Part shown: in pieces, positions 53,559 to 62,299 of the stretch
Layout: each line of letters opens with the position of its first letter
How positions within the stretch are numbered: position 1 is the first letter of the stretch
Assembly (NCBI GenBank): GCA_963575745.1
Contig: CAUYUJ010014590.1
Coordinates: 292,001 to 356,000, forward strand
Source: Prorocentrum cordatum
Lineage: Eukaryota; Sar; Dinophyceae; Prorocentrales; Prorocentraceae
Direction of reading: 5' to 3'
Length of the DNA: 64,000 nt
Translations under genes and position numbers: made by a program
The notes under the pieces: generated by a model
What the model was told of the DNA's origin: nothing
Databases searched by the model: none
The model's input: only the letters and a program-made list of their open reading frames with translations

Positions 53559-53679
53559 TCCAGTGTCTACCTCAGCCTCCTGGTTGTTCTGCTCAATGCA
53601 AGGGGGTGATCCGTGGTGCCAGGACCATGGACTCGATGGCAGATGATTCTCGCCGATATCAAAGCCACCTTTTTCGGCT

Positions 53680-53862
53680 TTGTATACCAATGCGGGGAAT
53701 CGTGGCGTCACGATATACGAGTGCAACGGTCGCCAAGGCTGGGCGTGCAGCTATTCGGGGCTCGGTTGTCCGGGAGTGTGCGTCAACGACCATACAAGTT
53801 CCATGGCCGTGTACACGATAGCGGTGCCATCTACGACACCTTTGTTCAATCGAATATACTAT
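53680..53862 (+). CDS. Possible Cys-rich exon upstream of the GDPHL gene
   Basis: One frame gives GVTIYECNGRQGWACSYSGL then CPGVCVNDHTSSMAVYTI, with four spaced Cys and a composition like a secreted protein. It lies 0.6 kb upstream of the Cys-rich start of the 54.4-kb gene on the same strand, so it could be an earlier exon. No splice sites were established and no family is recognised. Confidence 0.25.
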
Positions 53863-54134
53863 GGACTATGGCTAACTGCTTGCTCACTGCAGCTTAATCT
53901 GGCTTGATCCGGTTAATCTTGTTCATTCGCCCTTACATCCAGCTTGATCTGGCTCACTGCGCCACACCATTGTTTACCCTTGGTCAACCAACTTAACCTG
54001 GCTGAATACTACCTCTAATCCGACCGAGTCGCCCCTTGATCGGGCTTAATCGCCTTCAGGCGTCTTCACAAATTCTTGCGAGGAGTTGCCTCCTATCAAA
54101 CCATTAATGCTGCAGTTTTCGCGGGGGAGATAGG
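53863..54134. other. CTTGATCTGGCT-rich spacer
   Basis: CTTAATCTGGCTTGATCC and CTTGATCTGGCTCACTGC phrases repeat imperfectly. No gene is seen. Confidence 0.45.
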
Positions 54135-54205
54135 CTTAGGGGGGATGCGTCGACCCCCGACCGCCCACTCATCGCCGATAGGGGCCCGATAGCCCGCCCC
54201 GCCTT
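54135..54205 (+). repeat. Dispersed repeat C, copy 2
   Basis: GGGGGGATGCGTCGACCCCC then GCCCACTCATCGCCGATAGG and GGCCCGATAGCCC. It resembles 21,315-21,390 and 55,670-55,740. Copies 2 and 3 flank the GDPHL gene. Confidence 0.7.
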
Positions 54206-54429
54206 GGAACGTGGTTCGATACCAGGGGTGCGTCGTCGTTTTATTGGCAATGTATGTCCGATTGCAGGTCGATGCGGCGTTCTCGGAGCTGGCCCCCCGT
54301 GTTATTGCCCTTTGCACCCTATGATGACCGACTGCGGGCACCTTGGCTCAAGCTTCGAGGTTTCAGTCTTGACCCGCACACGCAATCTATATTGGAGCTG
54401 CGTAAACTGCTCTTGCGCAGCTTGCCAGG

Positions 54430-55591
54430 ATGGCGGCAACCAGGAAAGCACCATGGAGCATATTCGTGGCAATGCTTCCTGTCCAGGGGGTTCCTGCCGC
54501 GATTTCCATGATGGTGCGAGAGCGCATCCACAACGACACCCACAATGACACCCACGACCTTTACAACAGCTCGCGCACGGGTGCCCAGATGGCATCGTGC
54601 AGTTGGAGCCAAGGTTCTGCAAGTGGGTGGGCCGCTGAGCCACATTGCCATTATGCTAACTATAACCCTACATGCAATTCTGCGAACAATGGCAAATACT
54701 ATTATGGCAACCCCTGGGATACAGTCGGCGGGTACGTCACGAGCTTGGCTGGCTGCAGTGGCGGTTGGTTTTATCATGGCAGCAAGTCTTACGACCGGAT
54801 ATTCACTTGCAATTGCCAGACGACGCCATCTCCAACCTCGTACCCGACGCCCTACCCGACGCCTTACCCAACGCCCTACCCGACGCCTTACCCAACGCCC
54901 TACCCCACGCCGAAACCCACGCCGTACCCGACGCCCTACCCGACGTCATACCCGACGCCCTTCCCAACTCCGTACCCGACGGCCTTCCCAACGCCGTACC
55001 CGACGTCATACCCGACGCCCTTCCCGACGCCCTTCCCGACGGCGTACCCGACGCCCTTCCCGACGCTCTTTCCGACGCCCTTCCCGACGCCCAGCCCGAC
55101 TCCCAGCCCGACGTATCCTCTGGGCTGGCCGACGCCACACCCGACGTTTCCTCCTGGATCTCCCATGGCGGGTGGAGCCGGCGGAGGCGTGGCTGCCACT
55201 GGTGACCCCCATCTTCAAAACGTTCATGGTGAGCGGTTCGATTTGATGCAGGCAGGCAGGCATGTCCTGATACAGATCCCTCGTGGAATGAGCGCTGCAG
55301 AAGCACTGCTTGTCGTACAAGCCGATGCGAGCCGATTGGGTGGACATTGTGTTGATATGTTCTTCCAGCACGTGAACGTTACCGGCAATTGGGCAGAAGC
55401 CCAACAAGTTGGGGGGTACCATTACAGCGCGTCGCAGAAACCGAACGAGATTCCGCATTGGGTTGCGCTTGGCCCGGTTCAGCTGAAAGTGGTGCATGGG
55501 CAAACTGACGCCGGCATCGTGTACCTGAACGTTTACGTGAAGCACTTGGGGCGGGCAGGGTTTGCCGTCGGAGGCCTGCGGGGTGAAGATG
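54430..55591 (+). CDS. Secreted-type protein: Cys-rich region, Pro/Thr repeats, GDPHL (VWD-like) domain
   Basis: The best host gene candidate in the window. From the ATG at 54,430, residues 1-30 are hydrophobic in part ([20 protein letters not shown]) and could be a signal or internal sequence. Residues 55-130 carry six Cys (57, 73, 82, 109, 127, 129) with Tyr/Asn/Gly-rich spacing. Residues 133-243 are PYPT/PFPT repeats encoded by a 12-bp TACCCGACGCCC repeat. Residues 258-387 form a compact domain opening with [15 protein letters not shown], then [20 protein letters not shown] and a Gly-rich end [15 protein letters not shown] near the start is the hallmark of von Willebrand D-type domains; similar GDPHL proteins are common in dinoflagellates, and the role is probably extracellular, which is inference. 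After residue 387 the frame runs into repeat C and microsatellites and stays open to 56,334, so the natural 3' end is lost or spliced. The start is provisional. Confidence 0.6.
54835..55125 (+). repeat. 12-bp coding repeat (Tyr/Phe-Pro-Thr-Pro)
   Basis: TACCCGACGCCC and TTCCCGACGCCC units in frame with the GDPHL gene encode PYPT/PFPT. The period is a multiple of three, unlike the satellites elsewhere, which fits a translated linker. Confidence 0.9.
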
Positions 55592-55669
55592 GCCCATCTG
55601 GGGCCACCCAAAGGGGCCGCCCCCGGCCAGCCCCCAGCGTCAGGGGCGACGATGGGGGGGGGGATCGGC

Positions 55670-55740
55670 ACAGGGCGGACGCGCCGCCCCCCAACCTGCC
55701 CAGTGATCGCCGACAGGGGCCCGAGAGCCCCAACCTGCCC
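55670..55740 (+). repeat. Dispersed repeat C, copy 3
   Basis: GGGCGGACGCGCCGCCCCCC, then GCCCAGTGATCGCCGACAGG and GGCCCGAGAGCCC, similar to 54,135-54,205. It lies directly after the last recognisable residues of the GDPHL domain. Confidence 0.7.
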
Positions 55741-55837
55741 GGGAAGGTGCGGATGCGCTGTCGGAGGCCCAATCGCCTCCTTCAGGGCGTGGCCCCTCAC
55801 AGGGGCCTGGAGACAGCCCTGCCGGGGGCTCGAAGAA

Positions 55838-55880
55838 GAAGAAGAAGAAGAAGAAGAAAAAGAGGAAGAAGAAGAAGCAA
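55838..55880. repeat. (GAA)n microsatellite
   Basis: A GAA run preceding element E copy 2, in the position of the TTC tract at 30,346 (reverse orientation). Confidence 0.95.
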
Positions 55881-56040
55881 CCATTTAAACATGATAAACT
55901 TTTGGAGTTCCGCGCAGATTTCTTGCATCCCCGGCGGCGCCTCCGGCGCCACCCCTGGCGCGCTCCGCGCGCCAGCGGCGGGAGGTCCAGCGCGGATCCA
56001 AGAAATCAGGGTGGAGCGCCATAAGCTTATGCTTCTGTGT
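55881..56040 (+). repeat. Dispersed element E, copy 2
   Basis: AAACTTTTGGAGTTCCGCGC then AGATTTC, a GGCGCGCCAGC-like palindromic centre, and CCAGCGCGGATCCAAGAAAT then C, ending GCGCCATAAGCTTATG. It is homologous to 30,218-30,345 on the minus strand, with the GAA tract at the same end. Confidence 0.78.
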
Positions 56041-56080
56041 TCTTGGTCTTCTCACAGGGGCGACGCAGCCAAACGGTTTT

Positions 56081-56283
56081 TGGAGGAGGAGGAGGAGGAG
56101 GAGGAGGAGGAGGAGGAGGAGGAGGAGGAGAGGAGGGGAGGAGGAGGAGGGAGGGGGAGGAGGAGGAGGAGGAGGAGGAGGAGGAGGAGGAGGAGGAGGA
56201 GGAGGAGGAGGAGGAGGGAGGAGGAGGAGGAGGGAGGAGGAGGAGGAGGAGGAGGAGGAGGAGGAGGAGGAGGAGGAGGAGGA
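56081..56283. repeat. (GGA)n microsatellite
   Basis: About 200 bp of GAG/GGA with few interruptions. Confidence 0.97.
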
Positions 56284-56334
56284 GGTCCGGTCCGGTCCGA
56301 CACACTCGAAGTCAGCAAGCCGATCGATATGTAG

Positions 56335-56773
56335 AGGAATATGCAGTGCCGCGATAAAGTATCGCCAATCAAAGCTTGCCAACGTGAGCGACGCGACCCG
56401 TTATGTAGACAGGTCAAAGCCCCACACCAGCAGCGGGACGCACCGACGTGGCGTCTCCGCTGGGCCTGGGTCGCGGCAGTGCTGAATCTGCCCCAGCTGG
56501 CCGCCCTCACAAGACATCGCGCGTCAATGGAAGAAGGGGGCGGAGTGAAGCAGGGGCAGGACAGCGCCGCACCGTGAGCACGCTCGCTGCATTCGTCGAC
56601 AAGGGCGTACAACTGGCGAGCATAGAAATTGCGCCAGCATGCGATTACCAAGTGTGCGTTGCGACACTTCGGCCGCATTTCAAATGCCCGCCGAGCACGG
56701 GAACTAAAATCTGGCGGGGCATTCGTCAGCAGGCGGCCGGCGGCCGCCAAGACAATCCTGTGCCCAGCCCAGA
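56335..56773. other. Unassigned sequence
   Basis: No motif is seen in the open frames on either strand. It lies between two GGA tracts. Confidence 0.35.
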
Positions 56774-56827
56774 GGAAGGAGAGGAGGAGGAGGAGGAGGA
56801 GGAGGAGGAGGAGGAGGAGGAGGAGGC
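56774..56827. repeat. (GGA)n microsatellite at the 3' end of the LINE
   Basis: A pure GGA run about 27 bp beyond the last stop codon of the minus-strand reading frame ending at 56,854. On the element's strand it is a (TCC)n tail. Confidence 0.95.
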
Positions 56828-56853
56828 AAGGGGGAAAGCAATGTGCCGCCGGG

Positions 56854-57490
56854 TCACTGCTTCATCCGCTTAATGCGGGCCTGCAGCTTCCGCTCCCGCT
56901 TCGACGCTGGCGCTGACCCCAGCACCTCCTCGCCCCCGGCCTGCATCCACACGCGAACGATGATCTCCACCACTGCCTGACCAAGGGATCCCCCCCTCCA
57001 CGAGGCGGAACCAGAAACGGTGGCCCTTGTCGCGCGTCTCGTAGGCCCTGAACTCCAGCACCTCCCTCCCCAGCTTCTTGGGCACGTCGTACTTCGTCAG
57101 GAATTCTTCGATCTTCTGGTACTCGGGCGGTTTCGCCCCCATCTCCTCCGCGGAAAAGTGCGTCTGCCCGATGAGCGCTGCGGCAATCAGCGCGTGGTGG
57201 CAAGGCACTCCGTGCCCGTGGCCCCGTTGGCCCCGGGCCTTCTTCTCGTACTCGCCCACCGCCCCGCGCATCCTGTCGTAGAACGCCTCGCCCACCTCCC
57301 CCGGCACCAGGCACGTCTGGTAGAGCGCCGCTGCGTGGTTCCGCGACTCCGCCGCCACGGACGCCAGGAGAATCAGCTCGTCCCTCTCCGAGGCCGCGTC
57401 GGGCTCCTCGGTCTCGGTCATCGCAGACTTCGCGGCGCTCCCCTCCTTCTCCTTCGGCTTCGGCAGGAAGTTCTTGTAGGCCTCGCTCAT
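56854..57490 (-). pseudogene. Frameshifted reading frame, possible C-terminal part of the LINE
   Basis: From the ATG at 57,490 the minus-strand frame gives MSEAYKNFLPKPKEKEG, an acidic DELILLASVAAESRNHAAAL helix-like stretch, and later EEFLTKYDVPKKLGREVLEF and GHRFWFRLVEGG. Near 56,990-56,996 a run of seven C shifts the frame. In the next frame AVVEIIVRVWMQAG and KRERELQARIKRMKQ continue to a TGA at 56,854, and composition stays protein-like across the break. It follows the zinc-finger part of the LINE directly, so it may be the end of that polyprotein after another frameshift, or an independent gene. I recognise no family. Confidence 0.45.
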
Positions 57491-57609
57491 CGGGACGTGC
57501 GCGTGCCGGGGCAGGAGCAGAGTGCAGCCGCTCGCGAGCGGCGATTCGGGCACACAGGGCTTCAAGAGCCGGGATAAGCGTGGAAGATACAGTCGTGCGA
57601 GAAGCTCTC

Positions 57610-60600
57610 ACTGAGCCAAGATGGACTACACGGATATGGCGTTGAAGTAATGGTAGCGTCGTAAAAACCTTTGCGTCACAGATGGGGCACCCAAGGTAGC
57701 CCGGAATTTCCACATCGTGGCGAAAGACACTCCCAGACCCAGAGCAGAACCCTCGGCGAATAGATGCCTCCAGATGCTCGCGGGCGTTCGGCTGGGTAGA
57801 AAAAATTGACATGCACACGCAACACTGGTTTGTAACAGTGGCCCTTGCGCCCAGAGCAATATCGCCATGACCCGGAAGACGACTTTGATTTTGATGCGCA
57901 CGGAGTGCCCCGAGCAACAGAAAACTGCGGCCGCAGCGCTCCGTCTCGAGACCGGGCAGGTTGCAAACGAAAGACGGTGCCTCCACGCGATCAGCGGCAC
58001 GATCCTGACGAGGGGCGGGTGCCACGTACCCTGGCGGCGGAATGGCCACGGTGCGAGTGCGTGCACGAAGAACGCGAGGATCAATGCCTTGAACCCGTGC
58101 GGCAACATCCTCGTCGAAAAATACATGGGCAGGATAACGACAACAAAGTGCAGCGACATCCTCATAATCTGGATGGCAAGATAATGCATCAAAGTCCTCG
58201 GAAGCCTGTCTGGCCCATGGGTTCGCGTCCGGAAGCAGAAGGCCCCGGGGGTCAAGCACGCGCCGGCCGTCAATCTCCCCGAATATTGTCAAGATCGATT
58301 GCACAAGCCTGCCAGGGGTGGAACACATGACCTGGTACCACCGTATGCGCTCAATCCTAAGCTCGACCTCGGCCTCGGAGAACTTGAGGGCCCAGCGAAC
58401 GTCCTTGGTGGAAGGCGCAACGGGATGGCCTTGGGAACGCTGCTGGAGACGCGCCATCAAGACACGACGGCCCATGTCGCTCCAAGCGTCATCGATCATG
58501 CGAAGGTCAGTGCGTGAAGGGACATAAGCGGCAGCACCAGAAGTAGTAGCACCGATCACCATGGCCCGGAAGGCAAGGACAGTAAACTCACGGGTAGAAT
58601 GCGCCCAGAATCGCTTAAACCAGCCAAAGTTGCGCCGGGCAGCCTCGATGTTCTTCGCACGTAGGGTACTGAGGTTGCACCGCATATTTCGCCAACCACC
58701 CAAATGCCTAGCAGCAGAAACGACCCGTCCAGGAAAACCACAAGGACCAGAATAAACTCGACGAAGAGCGCCCTGAGAACCGGGGCCAACAAAGTTGACG
58801 ACGACCTCGCTTTTGCCCCTGTGCTGCACGATCAAAGGGGCGCCGGTAGAGTTCAAGAGAGCCTGGTCCAGTCGCTCGGAAGCAAGACGGCACCGACACA
58901 GAGCTGTAGGGAACGAGTCGGCCACCAGCGTAGTCTTGGCATCGTCGGCAAAAGTTGAGGTCCCGACCTCCGCCTGGCGCGCAACGCCACAAAGCTCCAG
59001 CGACGAAATAATGCGGAGCTCGGCGAGGCTGTTCACATTCCGGTCGATCTTGGGATGGAAGACGCCGAGAAATTACTTCGGCCCAGCGAGGTGCCCCATC
59101 CGAACACCGGAGCCAATCAAGTACCACGTCTGTGTTCCGTCGGCGGTGTCAGCGCGGACCAAAGCGCACTCCAGCTCGTTGAGGAAAATCTCGCGCACGA
59201 GCGGGCAAGAATCGAAGGCCCCCTGAATGTGCGATTCAAGCTCGGACGTGTGAGGGCAACAGAAAGCGTTGCGCATGTCAAAGAACAGCTCGGACGTGCC
59301 ACGGCCCATGGATTGCAAGCGAAAGGCAAGACACGTTGATGCGGCAATGGACTCCTCCCTTCGACGGCAGCGGGAATAGCCAGTAGCGTAATCTCTATCC
59401 AAAAAATGAGCCACGGGCCCACCACATCGCCATGTAAGCACCAGGCAGAGCGCAAAAAAGATGAAGACCCCGTACCGCGTCCCAGCCAGTGGCCCCATCT
59501 TTTTTTGGTATCTCGACTAACCAAGACGAATGCCAGCGAAGTGGAGCTTGTCGACGAAATCGGACCAGGGCGAGTAAGAGTAAAGACGCCATTTCAATCC
59601 AAGTTGATTCAGAATTCTCGGCACGATATCCCAAACCAGAGCCACGAGACGTAGATACCTGTGGGGAGAAAAGCATCCGCAGAAGTTCATTGGGGATCCC
59701 CCATGGCGGCACGCTGCGGCGATAGGCCGCACGAGGAACCTTCTTTCGAACATCGCGGAGATCCCGACGTGCAAGAGGGATCCAATCGCTGAAGACCCAG
59801 GGCCGTGAAGACCGTCGAGCAGACAGCACAGCATCGTAGTTGACGTCGCTGGCATTCAGACCACCCTCCTGCGCCGGAAGCCGGAGGCCATTCCCTTCCT
59901 CCTGGCTTGTTGCACGAAAATGTGGAACCTGGCGAAAACGACGTCGACGCGGCCCCTCCCCCTGGCCAGCTAAACGAAAGGATAACGTCCAAGCAGTGGC
60001 AAAGTCCCTCCGTTCCCAAGCAGCCTGGCAATCTTCCTCGAGTACCCGACGTCGGTGACGTGCGCCCTCCTTGAGCGTCTTGCGGGTCGCCGTGGAACTA
60101 CGACGCAGCGCGCCCAGGCGAACGATAGCGGCAAGGCTGGACGCGGCGCGACACACGCACAGGATAGACGCCGCGATGACCCAAGGTTGAACGAGCCGAC
60201 GACACTGAAGAACATCCTGACAACCTGCAGGAACGGGGATAGCGAGGACAGGACGGTGAGCAGCCTGAACGATCGCTGCTTTCTCAGGTTCCGTGAGATA
60301 AGGCTTCTTCCAAGCCACTGCTGTGTAGTGTGGAGCAGCCGAGCTCAGGATTATGTCGGTCAGCTTCTGGTCAACTTCGTCAGGGCCACTCTCCCGCGCA
60401 GCCAAAACGAGCGAGGGCCACTGCTCCTGAATCGTGTTTTCCACCGCCTGGACGAAGGACGTTTTGTGCGTACCTATTTTACACCCTCCCACAAGCGCCT
60501 CTTTGTGCCAGAACCGTCGAAGATGGTGCAAAGACCTCGGGATGCCTGTGAACGCCAAGTGCAGGTCGATTTCGCAGCGAAGAGGACGGTGATCGCGAGC

Positions 60601-61411
60601 AACAACATCAGGAATCAATTGTAAGACATCGCCCTCATCATGCCACACATCTGTACTCACCAACTTGGGAAAGACGTCGGAGCTCACAGCGATGAAATCG
60701 ACGATGCTGGTGCTGCCGTCGGGCCCGAAATACGTCGGCCCGCACTCCCGGAACGTGTTCACCAGACGCATCTCCGAGCCAAGCGCCGAGAGGAGCTGGT
60801 GGCCGTTGAAATTGCATTCCGCGGGATTGAAGCCGCCAAACGCAGGATGAACGAACGGACATCGCACACGAACGTTGTTCAGATCCCGGCCGTACTCCCA
60901 TCCCAAGTGCCCGTTGGCATCCAATAACCAGATCTCCGAAGTGCGGGAAGCCGAGCACAGTGCGCTGCTTCCCCAACCATGTGAACACCTGCTTCGAGAC
61001 GTAGCGGCCGTGGTCGGACTTAGGGCTGACAGGGGCGATAGCGACAAGTACGAGAAGGTCGAAATTGCGCCTGCGAATGTGGACCCCGCCGCAGCGACCT
61101 TGCAAGTGCTTGGGGGGAGTCAACACCTGAGCCCAAGAATTCTTTGGGAAATAGTCGCGCCGGAACAACAGCGTACATCCAGCCGATAAGTTCGTGCAAC
61201 TGCCCCGAGTAGTGGGAAACTTGAGTCCAACATACGAGGAGGAAGAAGAGGATCCAGTGACCTCGACGAACCCGGTGGAGAGACCGGCGAACCTGTCATG
61301 AGTCCCGCACAAGCCGATGATGTGGGCGCCAGCCATCACGTCGCATACATCCTGGAGGCGGCCATGCTGACGCATGCTGAGACAGTTGTACTGCACAAGA
61401 GTCAAAGCCAT
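57610..61411 (-). pseudogene. Near full-length LINE: endonuclease, RT, C2H2 fingers (lineage c), SL-led
   Basis: The minus-strand frame starts at the ATG at 61,409-61,411 (MALTLVQYNCLSM), about 105 nt after the tandem spliced leader. The endonuclease domain runs through GRLQDVCDVM, a frameshift near 60,940, LLDANGHLG, FNPAECNFNGHQLLSAL, SIVDFIAV and ARDHRPL near 60,580 (Asp-His dyad). The RT follows: VPPWGIPNELL near 59,700, EIPKKDG and GWDAVRG near 59,490, a frameshift near 59,450, motif A LFFDMRNAFC near 59,280, motif B GVRMGHLAGPK just before an in-frame TAA near 59,072, and motif C TFADDAK near 58,946. IERIRWYQ follows downstream. Three C2H2-like fingers occupy about 57,965-57,624 (C..C..H..H spacing, last one CPICDAKVF...HIRVVH). 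All RT Asp are kept, but two frameshifts and one stop inactivate it. Confidence 0.88.
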
Positions 61412-61515
61412 GGCAGCAAGCGAGCCCACGGGGGGCAAATGGCATGATACAGTATCAGAAAGGTCGTGAAGCGTTGAAGCGCCACCGGAGCATGCTGCGG
61501 CTTGGGCGCAAATTG
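61412..61515 (-). other. 5' leader of the SL-led LINE
   Basis: The 104 nt between the relict leader and the ATG contain two upstream ATGs, at about 61,490 (a 12-codon frame) and near 61,445 (out of frame). No in-frame coding extension is needed. Confidence 0.6.
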
Positions 61516-61551
61516 CTTGAGCCAAAATGGCTTGAGCCAAAATGGCTACGG
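61516..61551 (-). other. Tandem relict dinoflagellate spliced leader
   Basis: On the minus strand CCGTAGCCATTTTGGCTCAA plus G (61,551-61,531) is the 21-nt invariant part of the DinoSL. It is followed directly by CCATTTTGGCTCAAG (61,530-61,516), the same leader lacking its first bases up to CCGTAG. This is the product expected when the AG inside an inserted leader is reused as trans-splice acceptor. The next bases are CAATTTGC, not a GT donor, so it is not a spliced-leader RNA gene. Confidence 0.95.
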
Positions 61552-61554
61552 GCG

Positions 61555-61612
61555 GGAGGAGGAGGAGGAGGAGGAGGAGGAGGAGGAGGAGGAGGAGGAG
61601 GAGGAGGGGAGG
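61555..61612. repeat. (GGA)n microsatellite at the 5' end of the LINE
   Basis: A GGA run that begins 3-4 bp beyond the leader. It mirrors the GGA tract at the other end of the element (56,774-56,827). Confidence 0.95.
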
Positions 61613-61761
61613 AGGACAGGGCAGGGGCCTGGGCCCAGCCCTGCGGGGCTCCCTGGGCAAGTCTTCGGTCAGGCCCGCGGGGCCCAGGCCTCTTCCCCGA
61701 GCTGGTGTGGCCTCGCCGGCGCCTTATGCGCCCGCAAGAGCCCAGATTTGGGCCTCTGCGG

Positions 61762-61850
61762 GTCGGGCCTGCCCCTCCGCAGGAGGAATATCTACAAATA
61801 GTAGAGGAATAGTCTGGGGACGATGTTTGGAGCATTTTCTTGCCCAACCA
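61762..61850. mobile_element. Fragment of hAT-like MITE family M2
   Basis: GTCGGGCCTGCCCCTCCGCA at 61,762 resembles the left end of the 15.7-kb MITE, and TAGTCTGGGGACGATGTTTG at about 61,809 matches its interior. No right end follows before the CAT microsatellite, so it is probably truncated. Confidence 0.55.
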
Positions 61851-61924
61851 TCCTGTGGTGCTGGGTTCTCGTTTTGAAGCGACAGCGCCCCGCGTTGAAC
61901 TCCTCCCGCTGCCGCCTCTCTCCT

Positions 61925-61969
61925 CTCCTCCTCCGCCTCCTCCTCCTCCTCGTCATCATCATCATCATT

Positions 61970-62011
<42 letters not shown>

Positions 62012-62287
62012 GTCATCGTCATCGTCATCGTCATCATCATCATCGTCATCTTCATCGTCATCATCATCATCAGCAGCATCGTCATCTTCATCGTCAGCAT
62101 CATCATCAGCATCATCATCAGCATCGTCATCATCGTCGTCATCAGCATCTTCGTCATCGTTATCGTCATGATCATCACCGTCATCTTCATCGTCGTCATC
62201 ATCATCGTCGTTATCATCATCGTCATCATCGTCATGATCACCATCGTCGCCATCATCATCGCCGTTATCGTCACCATCATCGCCACC
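61925..62287. repeat. (CAT)n microsatellite
   Basis: A TCATCATCG trinucleotide array of about 360 bp with CGT, CAG and CTT variants. Frames give poly-Asp/Met on minus and poly-His/Ile on plus. Confidence 0.97.
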
Positions 62288-62299
62288 AATTTCGGACAC

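Noticed and set aside
55600-56334. C-terminal 240 residues of the GDPHL protein
   Set aside because: The frame stays open only because it passes through repeat C, element E and GAA/GGA tracts; there is no protein-like composition after residue 387.
61516-61551. A functional spliced-leader RNA gene
   Set aside because: The leader is followed by CCATTTTGG and then CAATTTGC, not by a GT donor with an Sm-site-bearing intron. The arrangement fits a relict leader on a retrocopy.
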